Part shown: piece by piece, positions 7,508-13,350 of the stretch
Layout: every line of letters starts with the position of its first letter
Numbering within the stretch: the first letter of the stretch is position 1
Source of the DNA: an uncultured Ruminococcus sp.
GTDB taxonomy: Bacteria > Bacillota > Clostridia > Oscillospirales > CAG-272
Reading direction: 5' to 3'
DNA: 13,350 bases
NCBI GenBank assembly: GCA_902783905.1
Contig: CACZSP010000073.1
Span: 1-13,350 of the forward strand
Translations under genes and position numbers: made by a program
The notes under the pieces: model-generated
Seen by the model: only the letters and a program-made list of their open reading frames with translations
What the model was told of the DNA's origin: nothing
Database searches by the model: none

Positions 7508-8475
7508 TCGCGCGGGTCTGATCTGAAGCGAAGCAGGGCGTTTCTGTCGTTGTCCGAAGCGTATCCGATACCGATACGCGGAAAAGCCGTGATTCCGGAA
7601 GGAATAAAACCGTCGTCCTCAATCCATAAACGATCGGATAGAACAGCGTCCGAAGCGTTTTCACGACGGGTAACCGATAAAAGAGCGGTGACTCTGCCCG
7701 GTCCGTCGGCCCCTTCCGCTCCTCTGATAAGAACCGCCTGCGGATCGCCTTTTACCGACGTAACAATATTAAGCATGTTGTGAATGCCGTAACAAAGATA
7801 TACGTAAACGGTACCGCCCTTGTCGAACATCGGACGCGTCCTGTCTGTTTTTCCGAAACGGGCGTGAGACGCGGTATCCTTTTCGCCGAGATACGCTTCG
7901 GTCTCGGTTATTCTTGCTTTAATAAGGCCCCCGTCCGATTTCGAACAAATAACCTTTCCGAGAAGGTCACGGGCCACCGTAACGGAGTCGCGCGTGTAAA
8001 AATCGCGCTGAAGTCTTTTCGGCTTCGGGCGGCTTCGTGCAGACGAAAAGAAAGAATCGATCAGCTCTTTTGACCGCTCGACGGCAAAAGAATCGCTCGT
8101 TTTTACAAATAACGTTGAAGGAGCGACGCTTTCGATACCCGAGTCGGCGGCATAAACGACTGTGTCTATCCTTGCCGCCTCTATCGCGGCACGGCACATC
8201 GGACAAGGTTCAAGAGTGACGTAAAGACAGCATCCGGAAAGGCGCCAGTCGCCGATATTTGCCGCCGCATCCCGGATTGCTTCTATCTCGGCGTGTGCCG
8301 TCGGATCGTGCTTCCCGATCCTGCGGTTGCATCCCCTTCCGATTACCCGGCCGTCCTTTACAACGACGGCGCCGACGGGGATCTCTCCGTCCGGGGCGGC
8401 TTCCGACGCGAGAGCCAGCGCTTCTTTCATAAAATTCGCGCTTTTTGCGCTCAGGTTTTTTTTATCTTCGGTCAT
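7504..8475 (-). CDS. Fusion of TadA-type adenosine deaminase and AAG/MPG-type DNA-3-methyladenine glycosylase
   Basis: One uninterrupted 323-aa frame carries two enzymes. Residues about 12-148 are a tRNA-specific adenosine deaminase (TadA; A34 to inosine in tRNA-Arg) with zinc-site H61-A-E63, TLEPCPMC holding C91 and C94, and the substrate-loop asparagine in GCNRR. Residues about 153-320 are an alkyladenine glycosylase (Pur_DNA_glyco family), which excises 3-methyladenine and, in the human enzyme, hypoxanthine from DNA. ITETEAYLG (189-197) holds the catalytic Glu (E193) and Y195, with H204, GTVYVYLCYG (221-230, Y226), N236 and R251 matching human AAG E125, Y127, H136, Y159, N169 and R182. The linker is only about ten residues (SSARSRPKPK) and contains no Met. 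The only nearby alternative start, a GTG inside VTVARD, lacks an SD and would cut a conserved helix. Both domains are near full length. The start overlaps the CPBP stop (ATGA) with no clear SD, implying coupled translation. Domain calls are firm; a functional reason for the fusion is inference. Confidence 0.93.
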   Translation of the reverse strand: MTEDKKNLSAKSANFMKEALALASEAAPDGEIPVGAVVVKDGRVIGRGCNRRIGKHDPTAHAEIEAIRDAAANIGDWRLSGCCLYVTLEPCPMCRAAIEAARIDTVVYAADSGIESVAPSTLFVKTSDSFAVERSKELIDSFFSSARSRPKPKRLQRDFYTRDSVTVARDLLGKVICSKSDGGLIKARITETEAYLGEKDTASHARFGKTDRTRPMFDKGGTVYVYLCYGIHNMLNIVTSVKGDPQAVLIRGAEGADGPGRVTALLSVTRRENASDAVLSDRLWIEDDGFIPSGITAFPRIGIGYASDNDRNALLRFRSDPRD

Positions 8476-9419
8476 ACCAGAAACAGAACGGCGAATATTT
8501 CAAACAACGCCAGAGCAACTGATAAAGCCGCGTAAACGATAACCGTCGGACGCAATGCATGCTTCCAGAACCCGGTATCGCCTTCACCGCGATCGGAAAG
8601 AGCAATCCTGATTTTTTCTCCGTACCTGTAAACGATAACGGATAAACAGGCGAATCCCGCAAGCATTACGGTTAGATCGGCAAACAAAACAACAAGATTG
8701 CTGTTTTCAAATTCGAGTTCGGAAACGATTGACAAAAAGTTGTTGAAGAAATGAATTATGACGCCCGGCCAGACCGATCCTGTCATAACGTAAACGGTTC
8801 CAAGCAGAATTCCGGCGGCGAAAGTGTAAAGAAACTGAGCCGGGTTCGCGTGCATAAGGGAAAATACCGAAGCCGAGAACAGAATCGCACCGGTCTTTGA
8901 ATATCCGAGAAGACTCCCGAGGACGCATCCGCGCATGAGTAGTTCTTCGAAAACCGCGGGGACGAGAGCCGTCGATATAAACTCCGCAACGATCAAAGCA
9001 GGAAACCCGTCAAGATCGGGGACGTAATAATCGAATTGAATGAAGGAGGTCAGAACACTGTTGAAATACGCGGCGCCGTAATTGATTCCGATAACAGCCG
9101 GAATTATTAGAAAAAGCGACGGACGTGCAACAACGGACAGTGCCGGAGAAAAACTGCGACCTCTGAGAGTGATTCGGATAAAAACAACCGGAATAATGAA
9201 ACTGAGAGCATAAGCAAACCCGTCGGTTACGGTCAGCCATAGCTGATTTGAATCGGGGATTTCGGAGTTGATTCCGCCGGAAGAAAAAATCAGATACGGT
9301 ATCTCCCGGAGGAACTGAAGGCAGAACAGATTGATCAGGAGCGCAACGCCGAGAATCGTGGACGTGTGACGCAGACTCCTGTTATCGTCTGTGCCGGGAA
9401 AAGCTAATTGATCGTTCAT
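8472..9419 (-). CDS. CPBP-family (Abi/CAAX-like) intramembrane metalloprotease
   Basis: This is a 315-aa integral membrane protein with roughly eight hydrophobic segments. The diagnostic glutamate-dependent protease motifs are in order: FEELLMRG (157-164, E158/E159/R163), FSLMHANPAQF (186-196, H190) and HFFNNF (223-228, H223/N227). The family includes CAAX-prenyl-like proteases and bacteriocin self-immunity proteins; the substrate here cannot be read from the sequence. Two further hydrophobic stretches follow the catalytic core (about 240-264 and 292-315), separated by a charged loop, so the protein is longer than the minimal domain. It starts 22 nt after a strong hairpin that separates it from the sugar ATPase and has only a weak AGG element as SD. 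Its stop overlaps the start of the deaminase-glycosylase fusion. No toxin or bacteriocin gene is visible nearby. Confidence 0.9.
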   Translation of the reverse strand: MNDQLAFPGTDDNRSLRHTSTILGVALLINLFCLQFLREIPYLIFSSGGINSEIPDSNQLWLTVTDGFAYALSFIIPVVFIRITLRGRSFSPALSVVARPSLFLIIPAVIGINYGAAYFNSVLTSFIQFDYYVPDLDGFPALIVAEFISTALVPAVFEELLMRGCVLGSLLGYSKTGAILFSASVFSLMHANPAQFLYTFAAGILLGTVYVMTGSVWPGVIIHFFNNFLSIVSELEFENSNLVVLFADLTVMLAGFACLSVIVYRYGEKIRIALSDRGEGDTGFWKHALRPTVIVYAALSVALALFEIFAVLFLV

Positions 9420-9440
9420 TTTACACTGCCTGAACGGCGG

Positions 9441-9479
9441 CGGGGGTGTTAAAAAAGCCGGACTTTTTTAACACCCCCG
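9441..9479 (-). terminator. Very stable 16-bp hairpin between the sugar ATPase gene and the CPBP gene
   Basis: CGGGGGTGTTAAAAAA (9441-9456) and its exact complement (9464-9479) face a 7-nt loop; one more G-C pair can form at the loop. It begins 23 nt after the ATPase stop on the minus strand. The T run is inside the stem beside the loop, and the stem is followed by GCCGTTC rather than T residues. It is therefore not a textbook intrinsic terminator and may instead protect the 3' end of the ATPase mRNA or limit readthrough. Confidence 0.7.
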
Positions 9480-9502
9480 TCGCTTGAATTATGACCGAAA
9501 GA

Positions 9503-10618
9503 TCAGTGGATAATGCAGCGTTCGGTATCCTTGTCGAAGAAATGCATTCTCGTAAGATCGAACGCGACTTTAATGGTGTCGCCCGCTCTTGAAGTCGAAC
9601 GGGAGGAGACACGGGCCACAAGGTTGGTTTCGCCGATGATGACGTGGAGGTGAATCTCGGCGCCCATAAGCTCGGTAAGATCGACGTAAGCCTGGCACTG
9701 GCTGTCCTCGGGAATGGAGTTGAGGAACATCGGCTCGTCGTGAATCGATTCGGGACGGATCCCGGCGATGACTTCCTGTCCGATATAATCCTTGAGTTCG
9801 GGAGCGTTGCCCTTATCGGCGGGAAGCTTGAGGGACTTGTCCTCGAATTCAAAGAAAACGTCCTCGCCCTTCTTGACAAGCTTTCCTGTGATAAAGTTCA
9901 TCTGAGGAGTTCCGATAAATCCGGCAACGAAAATGTTGCAGGGACTGTCGTAAAGATTCTGAGGAGTATCGACCTGCTGGATAAGACCGTCCTTCATAAC
10001 GACGATTCTCGTCGCCATCGTCATAGCCTCGACCTGGTCGTGCGTAACGTAAATAAACGTGGTCTTGACGTTCTCGTGAAGCTTGGTAAGCTCGGCTCTC
10101 ATCGATGCACGGAGTTTTGCGTCAAGGTTTGAAAGAGGCTCGTCAAGAAGGAAGACCATCGGCTTGCGGACGATGGCGCGTCCGAGCGCGACACGCTGTT
10201 TCTGACCGCCGGAAAGAGCCTTCGGTTTTCTGTCGAGAAGATGAGTGATATCAAGAATCCTGGCCGCTTCTTCAACGCGTCTCTTGATTTCTTCCTTCGG
10301 CGTCTTGTTGAGCTTAAGGCCGAACGCCATGTTCTCGAAAACGGTCATGTGAGGATACAAAGCGTAGTTCTGGAACACCATCGCTATCTTTCTGTCCTTG
10401 GGAGCAACGTCGTTGACGAGTTTGTCACCGATGAAAAGCTCGCCTTCGGTGATTTCCTCAAGGCCGGCGATCATTCGAAGAGTGGTCGTTTTTCCGCATC
10501 CGGAAGGTCCGACCAGAACAAGGAATTCCTTATCTTTGATATCAAGGTTAAAGTCCGAAACAGCGGTAACGCCGCCGGGATACTTCTTATAAATGTGTTT
10601 GAGAGATACGCTTGCCAT
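9503..10618 (-). CDS. msmX: MsmX/UgpC-type sugar ABC transporter ATP-binding protein
   Basis: This 371-aa cytoplasmic ATPase is the type that energises carbohydrate importers of the CUT1 class. The nucleotide-binding domain has GPSGCGKTT Walker A (37-45), a Q-loop glutamine (Q83 in VFQNYALYPH), the LSGGQ signature (135-139), FLLDEP Walker B (156-161), a D-loop SNLD and the switch H193 in VTHDQ. The C-terminal TOBE/OB-type regulatory region runs from about 240 to 371, as in MalK and MsmX. No permease or binding-protein gene is adjacent, which is typical of MsmX, a shared ATPase that serves several importers. The ATG at 10618 has a strong GGAGGA SD and its own promoter. A stable hairpin lies just past the stop. 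The family is certain; the multitask role is inferred from the orphan context. Confidence 0.93.
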   Translation of the reverse strand: MASVSLKHIYKKYPGGVTAVSDFNLDIKDKEFLVLVGPSGCGKTTTLRMIAGLEEITEGELFIGDKLVNDVAPKDRKIAMVFQNYALYPHMTVFENMAFGLKLNKTPKEEIKRRVEEAARILDITHLLDRKPKALSGGQKQRVALGRAIVRKPMVFLLDEPLSNLDAKLRASMRAELTKLHENVKTTFIYVTHDQVEAMTMATRIVVMKDGLIQQVDTPQNLYDSPCNIFVAGFIGTPQMNFITGKLVKKGEDVFFEFEDKSLKLPADKGNAPELKDYIGQEVIAGIRPESIHDEPMFLNSIPEDSQCQAYVDLTELMGAEIHLHVIIGETNLVARVSSRSTSRAGDTIKVAFDLTRMHFFDKDTERCIIH

Positions 10619-10639
10619 AAATTCTCCTCCGAAAATAAT

Positions 10640-10666
10640 CCCGTTCTCGGTTTTTGAGAAATCGGG
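10640..10666 (-). other. Leader stem-loop upstream of the sugar ATPase SD
   Basis: On the minus strand CCCGATTTCTC (10656-10666) can pair with GAGAACGGG (10640-10648) around a short A-rich loop, with a small bulge. It lies in the 5' leader between the promoter and the GGAGGA site. It may stabilise the transcript or affect translation; no riboswitch was recognised. Confidence 0.4.
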
Positions 10667-10683
10667 TAAAAATTACTTTAATT

Positions 10684-10712
10684 ATTTTAGCAAATTTCAG
10701 CCGAAAAGTGAA
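10684..10712 (-). promoter_or_regulatory. Promoter of the sugar ATPase gene
   Basis: On the minus strand TTCACT (10707-10712) and TAAAAT (10684-10689) are 17 bp apart, with an extended TGC just before the -10. It is weaker than the other promoters here (4/6 and 5/6 matches). I looked for a catabolite-response (cre) palindrome in this intergenic stretch and saw none. Confidence 0.6.
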
Positions 10713-10808
10713 GTCTTTTTTTTATAAAAGAGCTTATTTTCACGAATATTTTGCACAATAAAAATGAACAAATTATTAATTGTATTAACAAATACGCTCG
10801 CCAAGCCG

Positions 10809-10830
10809 AAAAAAGGTAAATGTGATTTAC
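10809..10830 (-). terminator. AT-rich terminator after tex
   Basis: Just past the tex stop (10834), the minus strand forms GTAAAT-CAC-ATTTAC (10816-10830), followed by C and a run of six T (10809-10814). The stem is short and AT-rich, so termination may be partial. Confidence 0.55.
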
Positions 10831-10833
10831 TTT

Positions 10834-12993
10834 TCAGTCTTCGTCAATACGCATTGTCAGAGCGATTCGCTTCCTTTCAAGATCAACCGACATTACTTTT
10901 ACGCGAACGGTATCGCCCACAGAAACCGCTTCGGACGGATGTTTGATAAACTTTTTGCTTATCCGGGAAATATGAACAAGACCGTCCTGATGAACTCCTA
11001 TATCGACGAAAGCGCCGAAATCGGTGACGTTGCGGACGGTACCGGTAAGGACCATTCCCTCCTTCAGCGACCTGATGTCGAGTATATCGTCGCGAAGGAT
11101 CGGAGCGTCAAAGCTGTCTCTTACGTCCCTTCCGGGTTTTTCAAGTTCTCCGACTATATCGTCAAGCGTAGGAACGCCGATTCCGAGTTCGGCGGATACC
11201 GTTTCCTTCCCGTCCAGGGCCACCTTTGCCGACAGCTGCTTTATACCGCCCCCGCGCACCAGTGAATCGTCGAATCCGTAGCGTTCCAGCAGTCTGTGTG
11301 CCGCAACGTACGATTCGGGATGGACTCCGGTCGAATCGAGCACCTCGTCCGAGCCGGATACGCGAAGAAAGCCGGCACACTGTTCATAAGCTTTTTTCCC
11401 GAGTTTCGGTACCTTCAGAAGTTCGGCTCTGGAATCAAACTCTCCGTTTTCCTCGCGGTATTTCACGATGTTCTTCGCAATCGAAGAATTAATCCCGGAT
11501 ATGTACGAAAGGAGCGAGTACGAAGCGGTGTTGAGATCGACCCCGACTGCGTTGACGCAGTCCTCAACGACGCCCGTCAGCGATTCGTCCAGCCGTGCCG
11601 GTTTCATATCGTGCTGATACTGTCCGACGCCGATCGACTTAGGGTCTATTTTGACAAGCTCCGCGAGCGGATCCTGAAGTCTTCTGGCAATCGAGACGGC
11701 GGAGCGCTGCGTAACGTCGAAATCGGGGAACTCCTCCGCGCCGAGCTTTGACGCGGAGTAAACCGAAGCTCCTGCTTCCGACACCATAATATACTTACAG
11801 GGCAGTCCGGTTTCCTTCAGAAGATTCGCTATGAAGATCTCGCTTTCCTTTGATGCGGTCCCGTTGCCGATTGCGATAACGTCTATTCCGTACTTTCTGA
11901 TAAGCGCCGAAACGACCGCGCCGCTTTCCCTTATACGCTCCTGGGGTTTCGTCGGGTAGATCACCGCGGTATCGATAACTTTCCCGGTCTTGTCAACAAT
12001 GCCGAGCTTACAGCCGGTCCGATATCCGGGATCGAATCCCATAACCGTTTTTCCCTTCAGCGGCGGCTGCATCAGCAGATGTTTAAGATTGTCGCCGAAA
12101 ACCCTGATGGCCGCCTCGGAGGCGGTATCCGTCAAATCATTCCTGATCTCGCGCTCGACAGCGGGAAACAGAAGTCGTGAATAACCGTCATCGACGGCGG
12201 CACGCATGTAATCAGCGGCAGGACTTGACGGATTGGTAACGTATTTTCCGTTAAGATAGGATTTTACAACGTCGCTTCCGGGATCTATGGAAACCTTCAA
12301 ATAACCTTCCTTTTCGCCCCTGTTTACGGCAAGCACCCGGTGAGAAACGATTTTTTTGAGCCGTTCCGAAAAATCGTAATACTGAGAGTAAACGGAAGGT
12401 TCGTCCTTCACGGCCTTTGAAACGAGAAGACCGTACTCCCAGATAAGAGTTCTGAGCGCCTTGCGGCACCCCGCGTCGTCCGAGATGCGTTCGGCGATGA
12501 TATCGCATGCTCCGGCAAGAGCGTCTGACGGATCGGCGACGCCCTTTTCCTCGGAAACGTATTCGGCGGCGAACTCATCGATCGGCTTTTCGTATTCGTC
12601 GCGAAGTTCGGAAATCAGATCGGCAAGAGGTTCGAGTCCTTTCTCCTTTGCTACCGACGCTCTCGTCTTTCTGTGAGGTCTGAAAGGACGGTATATGTCG
12701 TCAATTTCCGTCAGCGTTGCGGCTGAGTCTATCGCGGCTTCAATTTCAGGCGTCAGTTTATCCTGAGCGGCGATCAGTCCCTTTACTTCTTCCCTTCTCT
12801 TTTCAATGCCGCGAAGATACTGAAGTCTGTCGTAAAGATCTCTCAGGACGGTGTCGTCAAGCGACCCCGTGACCTCCTTGCGGTATCTTGCTATGAAAGG
12901 TATGGTGTTTCCGTCGTCGATAAGGGCGACGGTCCGTTCAACCTGATCCACCCTGAGTTTGAATTCTTCTGCAAGAATCTGTTCTGTAGTCAT
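10834..12993 (-). CDS. tex: Tex-family transcription accessory / RNA-binding protein
   Basis: This 719-aa cytoplasmic nucleic-acid-binding protein is the bacterial relative of the Spt6 core. Domains in order are an N-terminal helical region (about 1-190, with NTIPFIARYRKEVTG at 29-43 and the DDIYRPFRPHRKTRA block at 98-112), a YqgF/RNase H-like fold (about 316-440, starting VMGFDPGYRTG), tandem helix-hairpin-helix units (about 485-545, LNTASYSLLSYISGI), a further helical linker and a C-terminal S1 RNA-binding domain (643-716, VTDFGAFVDIGVHQDGLVHIS). Length is normal for the family. The ATG at 12993 is preceded by AGAGGT at about 10 nt. The gene is monocistronic, with a near-consensus promoter on one side and a hairpin/T-run on the other, and is divergent from a GH2 glycosidase. 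Its general role in gene expression is known from the family; the exact biochemical role is not settled. Confidence 0.96.
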   Translation of the reverse strand: MTTEQILAEEFKLRVDQVERTVALIDDGNTIPFIARYRKEVTGSLDDTVLRDLYDRLQYLRGIEKRREEVKGLIAAQDKLTPEIEAAIDSAATLTEIDDIYRPFRPHRKTRASVAKEKGLEPLADLISELRDEYEKPIDEFAAEYVSEEKGVADPSDALAGACDIIAERISDDAGCRKALRTLIWEYGLLVSKAVKDEPSVYSQYYDFSERLKKIVSHRVLAVNRGEKEGYLKVSIDPGSDVVKSYLNGKYVTNPSSPAADYMRAAVDDGYSRLLFPAVEREIRNDLTDTASEAAIRVFGDNLKHLLMQPPLKGKTVMGFDPGYRTGCKLGIVDKTGKVIDTAVIYPTKPQERIRESGAVVSALIRKYGIDVIAIGNGTASKESEIFIANLLKETGLPCKYIMVSEAGASVYSASKLGAEEFPDFDVTQRSAVSIARRLQDPLAELVKIDPKSIGVGQYQHDMKPARLDESLTGVVEDCVNAVGVDLNTASYSLLSYISGINSSIAKNIVKYREENGEFDSRAELLKVPKLGKKAYEQCAGFLRVSGSDEVLDSTGVHPESYVAAHRLLERYGFDDSLVRGGGIKQLSAKVALDGKETVSAELGIGVPTLDDIVGELEKPGRDVRDSFDAPILRDDILDIRSLKEGMVLTGTVRNVTDFGAFVDIGVHQDGLVHISRISKKFIKHPSEAVSVGDTVRVKVMSVDLERKRIALTMRIDED

Positions 12994-13034
12994 AACGATA
13001 AGTACCTCTTTGCGAAACCGTTGTCATATAATTG

Positions 13035-13063
13035 ATTATACTTCAAAACCTTCCGCAAGTCAA
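13035..13063 (-). promoter_or_regulatory. Promoter of tex
   Basis: Minus-strand TTGACT (13058-13063) and TATAAT (13035-13040) are separated by 17 bp. This leaves a leader of about 35 nt before the tex ATG. Confidence 0.87.
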
Positions 13064-13089
13064 GCGTTTTTCGGGCAACCGCTTGACTT
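13057..13089. repeat. Inverted repeat joining the divergent tex and glycosidase -35 boxes
   Basis: AAGTCAAGCG (13057-13066) and CGCTTGACTT (13080-13089) are perfect 10-bp inverted arms around 13 nt. Each arm contains one TTGACT -35 box. The identity extends four bases (AGCG) beyond the -35 hexamers, which promoter symmetry alone does not require, so this may be a shared operator. Confidence 0.6.
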
Positions 13090-13110
13090 ATCCGGAAAAT
13101 AGTGTATAAT
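13083..13110 (+). promoter_or_regulatory. Promoter of the GH2 glycosidase gene
   Basis: Plus-strand TTGACT (13083-13088) and TATAAT (13105-13110) are separated by 16 bp. The expected start is near 13117, so the leader begins at the GATAC palindrome listed separately. Confidence 0.82.
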
Positions 13111-13117
13111 ATATGAT

Positions 13118-13140
13118 GATACTGAAATTTCAACGGTATC
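13118..13140 (+). promoter_or_regulatory. Nested palindrome at the start of the glycosidase transcript (possible operator)
   Basis: TGAAATTTCA (13123-13132) is a perfect 10-bp palindrome, flanked by GATAC (13118-13122) and GTATC (13136-13140), with three extra bases on the right. It lies just downstream of the predicted transcription start, a usual place for a repressor operator of a sugar-utilisation gene. It could alternatively be a 5' mRNA stem-loop. Confidence 0.4.
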
Positions 13141-13171
13141 GCAAAAAGAATTATTCAGGCGGAGGAAAGCG

Positions 13172-13350
13172 ATGTCTTTCGAATTGAATTATCACAGATC
13201 ACAGAAGGTTCTCCACGTCGGGACCGAACCTCCCCGCTCTTACTTTATTCCGTTTTCATGCGACGGCGCGACGCCGTCTCCGGACACCGTCAGAAACGCG
13301 TCGGACAGATTTATTTCACTTTGCGGTGAATGGAATTTCAGGTATTACCC
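13172..13350 (+). CDS. Glycoside hydrolase family 2 (beta-galactosidase-like), N-terminal fragment
   Basis: Only the first 59 codons are present; the frame is open to the window edge. The translation begins MSFELNYHRSQKVLHVGTEP, followed by PRSYFIPFSCDG (19-30), then the stretch SDRFISLCGEWNFRYY (44-59). This combination, a Pro-Arg-Ser-Tyr-Phe-Ile-Pro-Phe block followed by an L(C)GEWNFRYY strand, is the usual opening of LacZ-type GH2 enzymes, where it leads into the sugar-binding jelly-roll domain. The catalytic domain lies outside the window, so the exact specificity (galactosidase, glucuronidase or other) cannot be told. The ATG has a strong GGAGG SD 6 nt upstream, its own promoter and a possible operator, consistent with sugar-regulated expression. 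There is no signal peptide, so it is probably cytoplasmic and acts on imported oligosaccharides. Confidence 0.85.
   Translation, partial: MSFELNYHRSQKVLHVGTEPPRSYFIPFSCDGATPSPDTVRNASDRFISLCGEWNFRYY

Noticed and set aside
7504..8475. Two separate genes (tadA and a glycosylase) rather than a fusion
   Set aside because: The frame is continuous, there is no stop and no Met in the linker, and the only GTG nearby has no SD and would remove conserved glycosylase residues.
9421..9879. Minus-strand 152-aa open frame across the msmX 3' end and the hairpin
   Set aside because: The translation is Ser/Arg/Pro-rich low complexity, is alternate-frame to the conserved ATPase, and reads through the hairpin. 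It is not a plausible gene.
10667..10833. Possible catabolite-response element or riboswitch upstream of the sugar ATPase
   Set aside because: No cre-like palindrome and no conserved aptamer core could be found; only the promoter, a small leader hairpin and the tex terminator are supported.

Overview
The window reads as chromosomal DNA of a low-to-mid GC, Gram-positive-type anaerobe, most likely a gut member of the Clostridia (Oscillospirales-like). The support is purine-rich Shine-Dalgarno sites, four near-consensus TTGACT/TATAAT promoters, a nusB / TsaD-like M22 protein / xseA gene order, an MsmX-type sugar ATPase, and a membrane-anchored surface protein with Cys/His modules. This placement is an inference; no rRNA or other phylogenetic marker is present. 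Ten of the eleven genes lie on the minus strand; only the partial glycosidase at the right edge is on plus. I saw no tRNA, rRNA, CRISPR array, insertion sequence or phage gene.

Right to left (direction of transcription for most genes): a divergent intergenic region (12994-13171) holds back-to-back promoters for a GH2 beta-galactosidase-like gene (plus strand, cut by the window edge) and for tex (minus). Tex ends at an AT-rich terminator. The next unit starts with an orphan MsmX/UgpC-type sugar ABC ATPase with its own promoter, leader hairpin and strong SD. A very stable 16-bp hairpin follows, then a CPBP-family membrane protease and a gene fusing a TadA-type adenosine deaminase to an AAG/MPG-type DNA-3-methyladenine glycosylase. 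The stop codon of this fusion gene lies inside the -35 box of the promoter for a 694-aa secreted, membrane-anchored surface protein. That gene ends at a 10-bp-stem terminator, and just 17 nt beyond the hairpin begins wecB (UDP-GlcNAc 2-epimerase). wecB is ATGA-coupled to a CbxX/SpoVK-type AAA+ ATPase whose N-terminal half looks like a degenerate second AAA module. After a short spacer with two palindromes, a consensus promoter drives nusB - TsaD-like M22 protein - xseA, with 1-nt and 11-nt overlaps. xseA runs off the left edge.

Most of this is housekeeping: transcription (nusB, tex), DNA repair (xseA, glycosylase), tRNA modification (tadA domain), cell envelope (wecB, surface protein) and carbohydrate use (ATPase, GH2). 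The most unusual item is the TadA-AAG fusion, which puts an inosine-making enzyme and an inosine/hypoxanthine-excising enzyme in one polypeptide, with all recognisable active-site residues of both present. The degenerate AAA module behind wecB is the second. No stretch over 300 bases lacks a gene.
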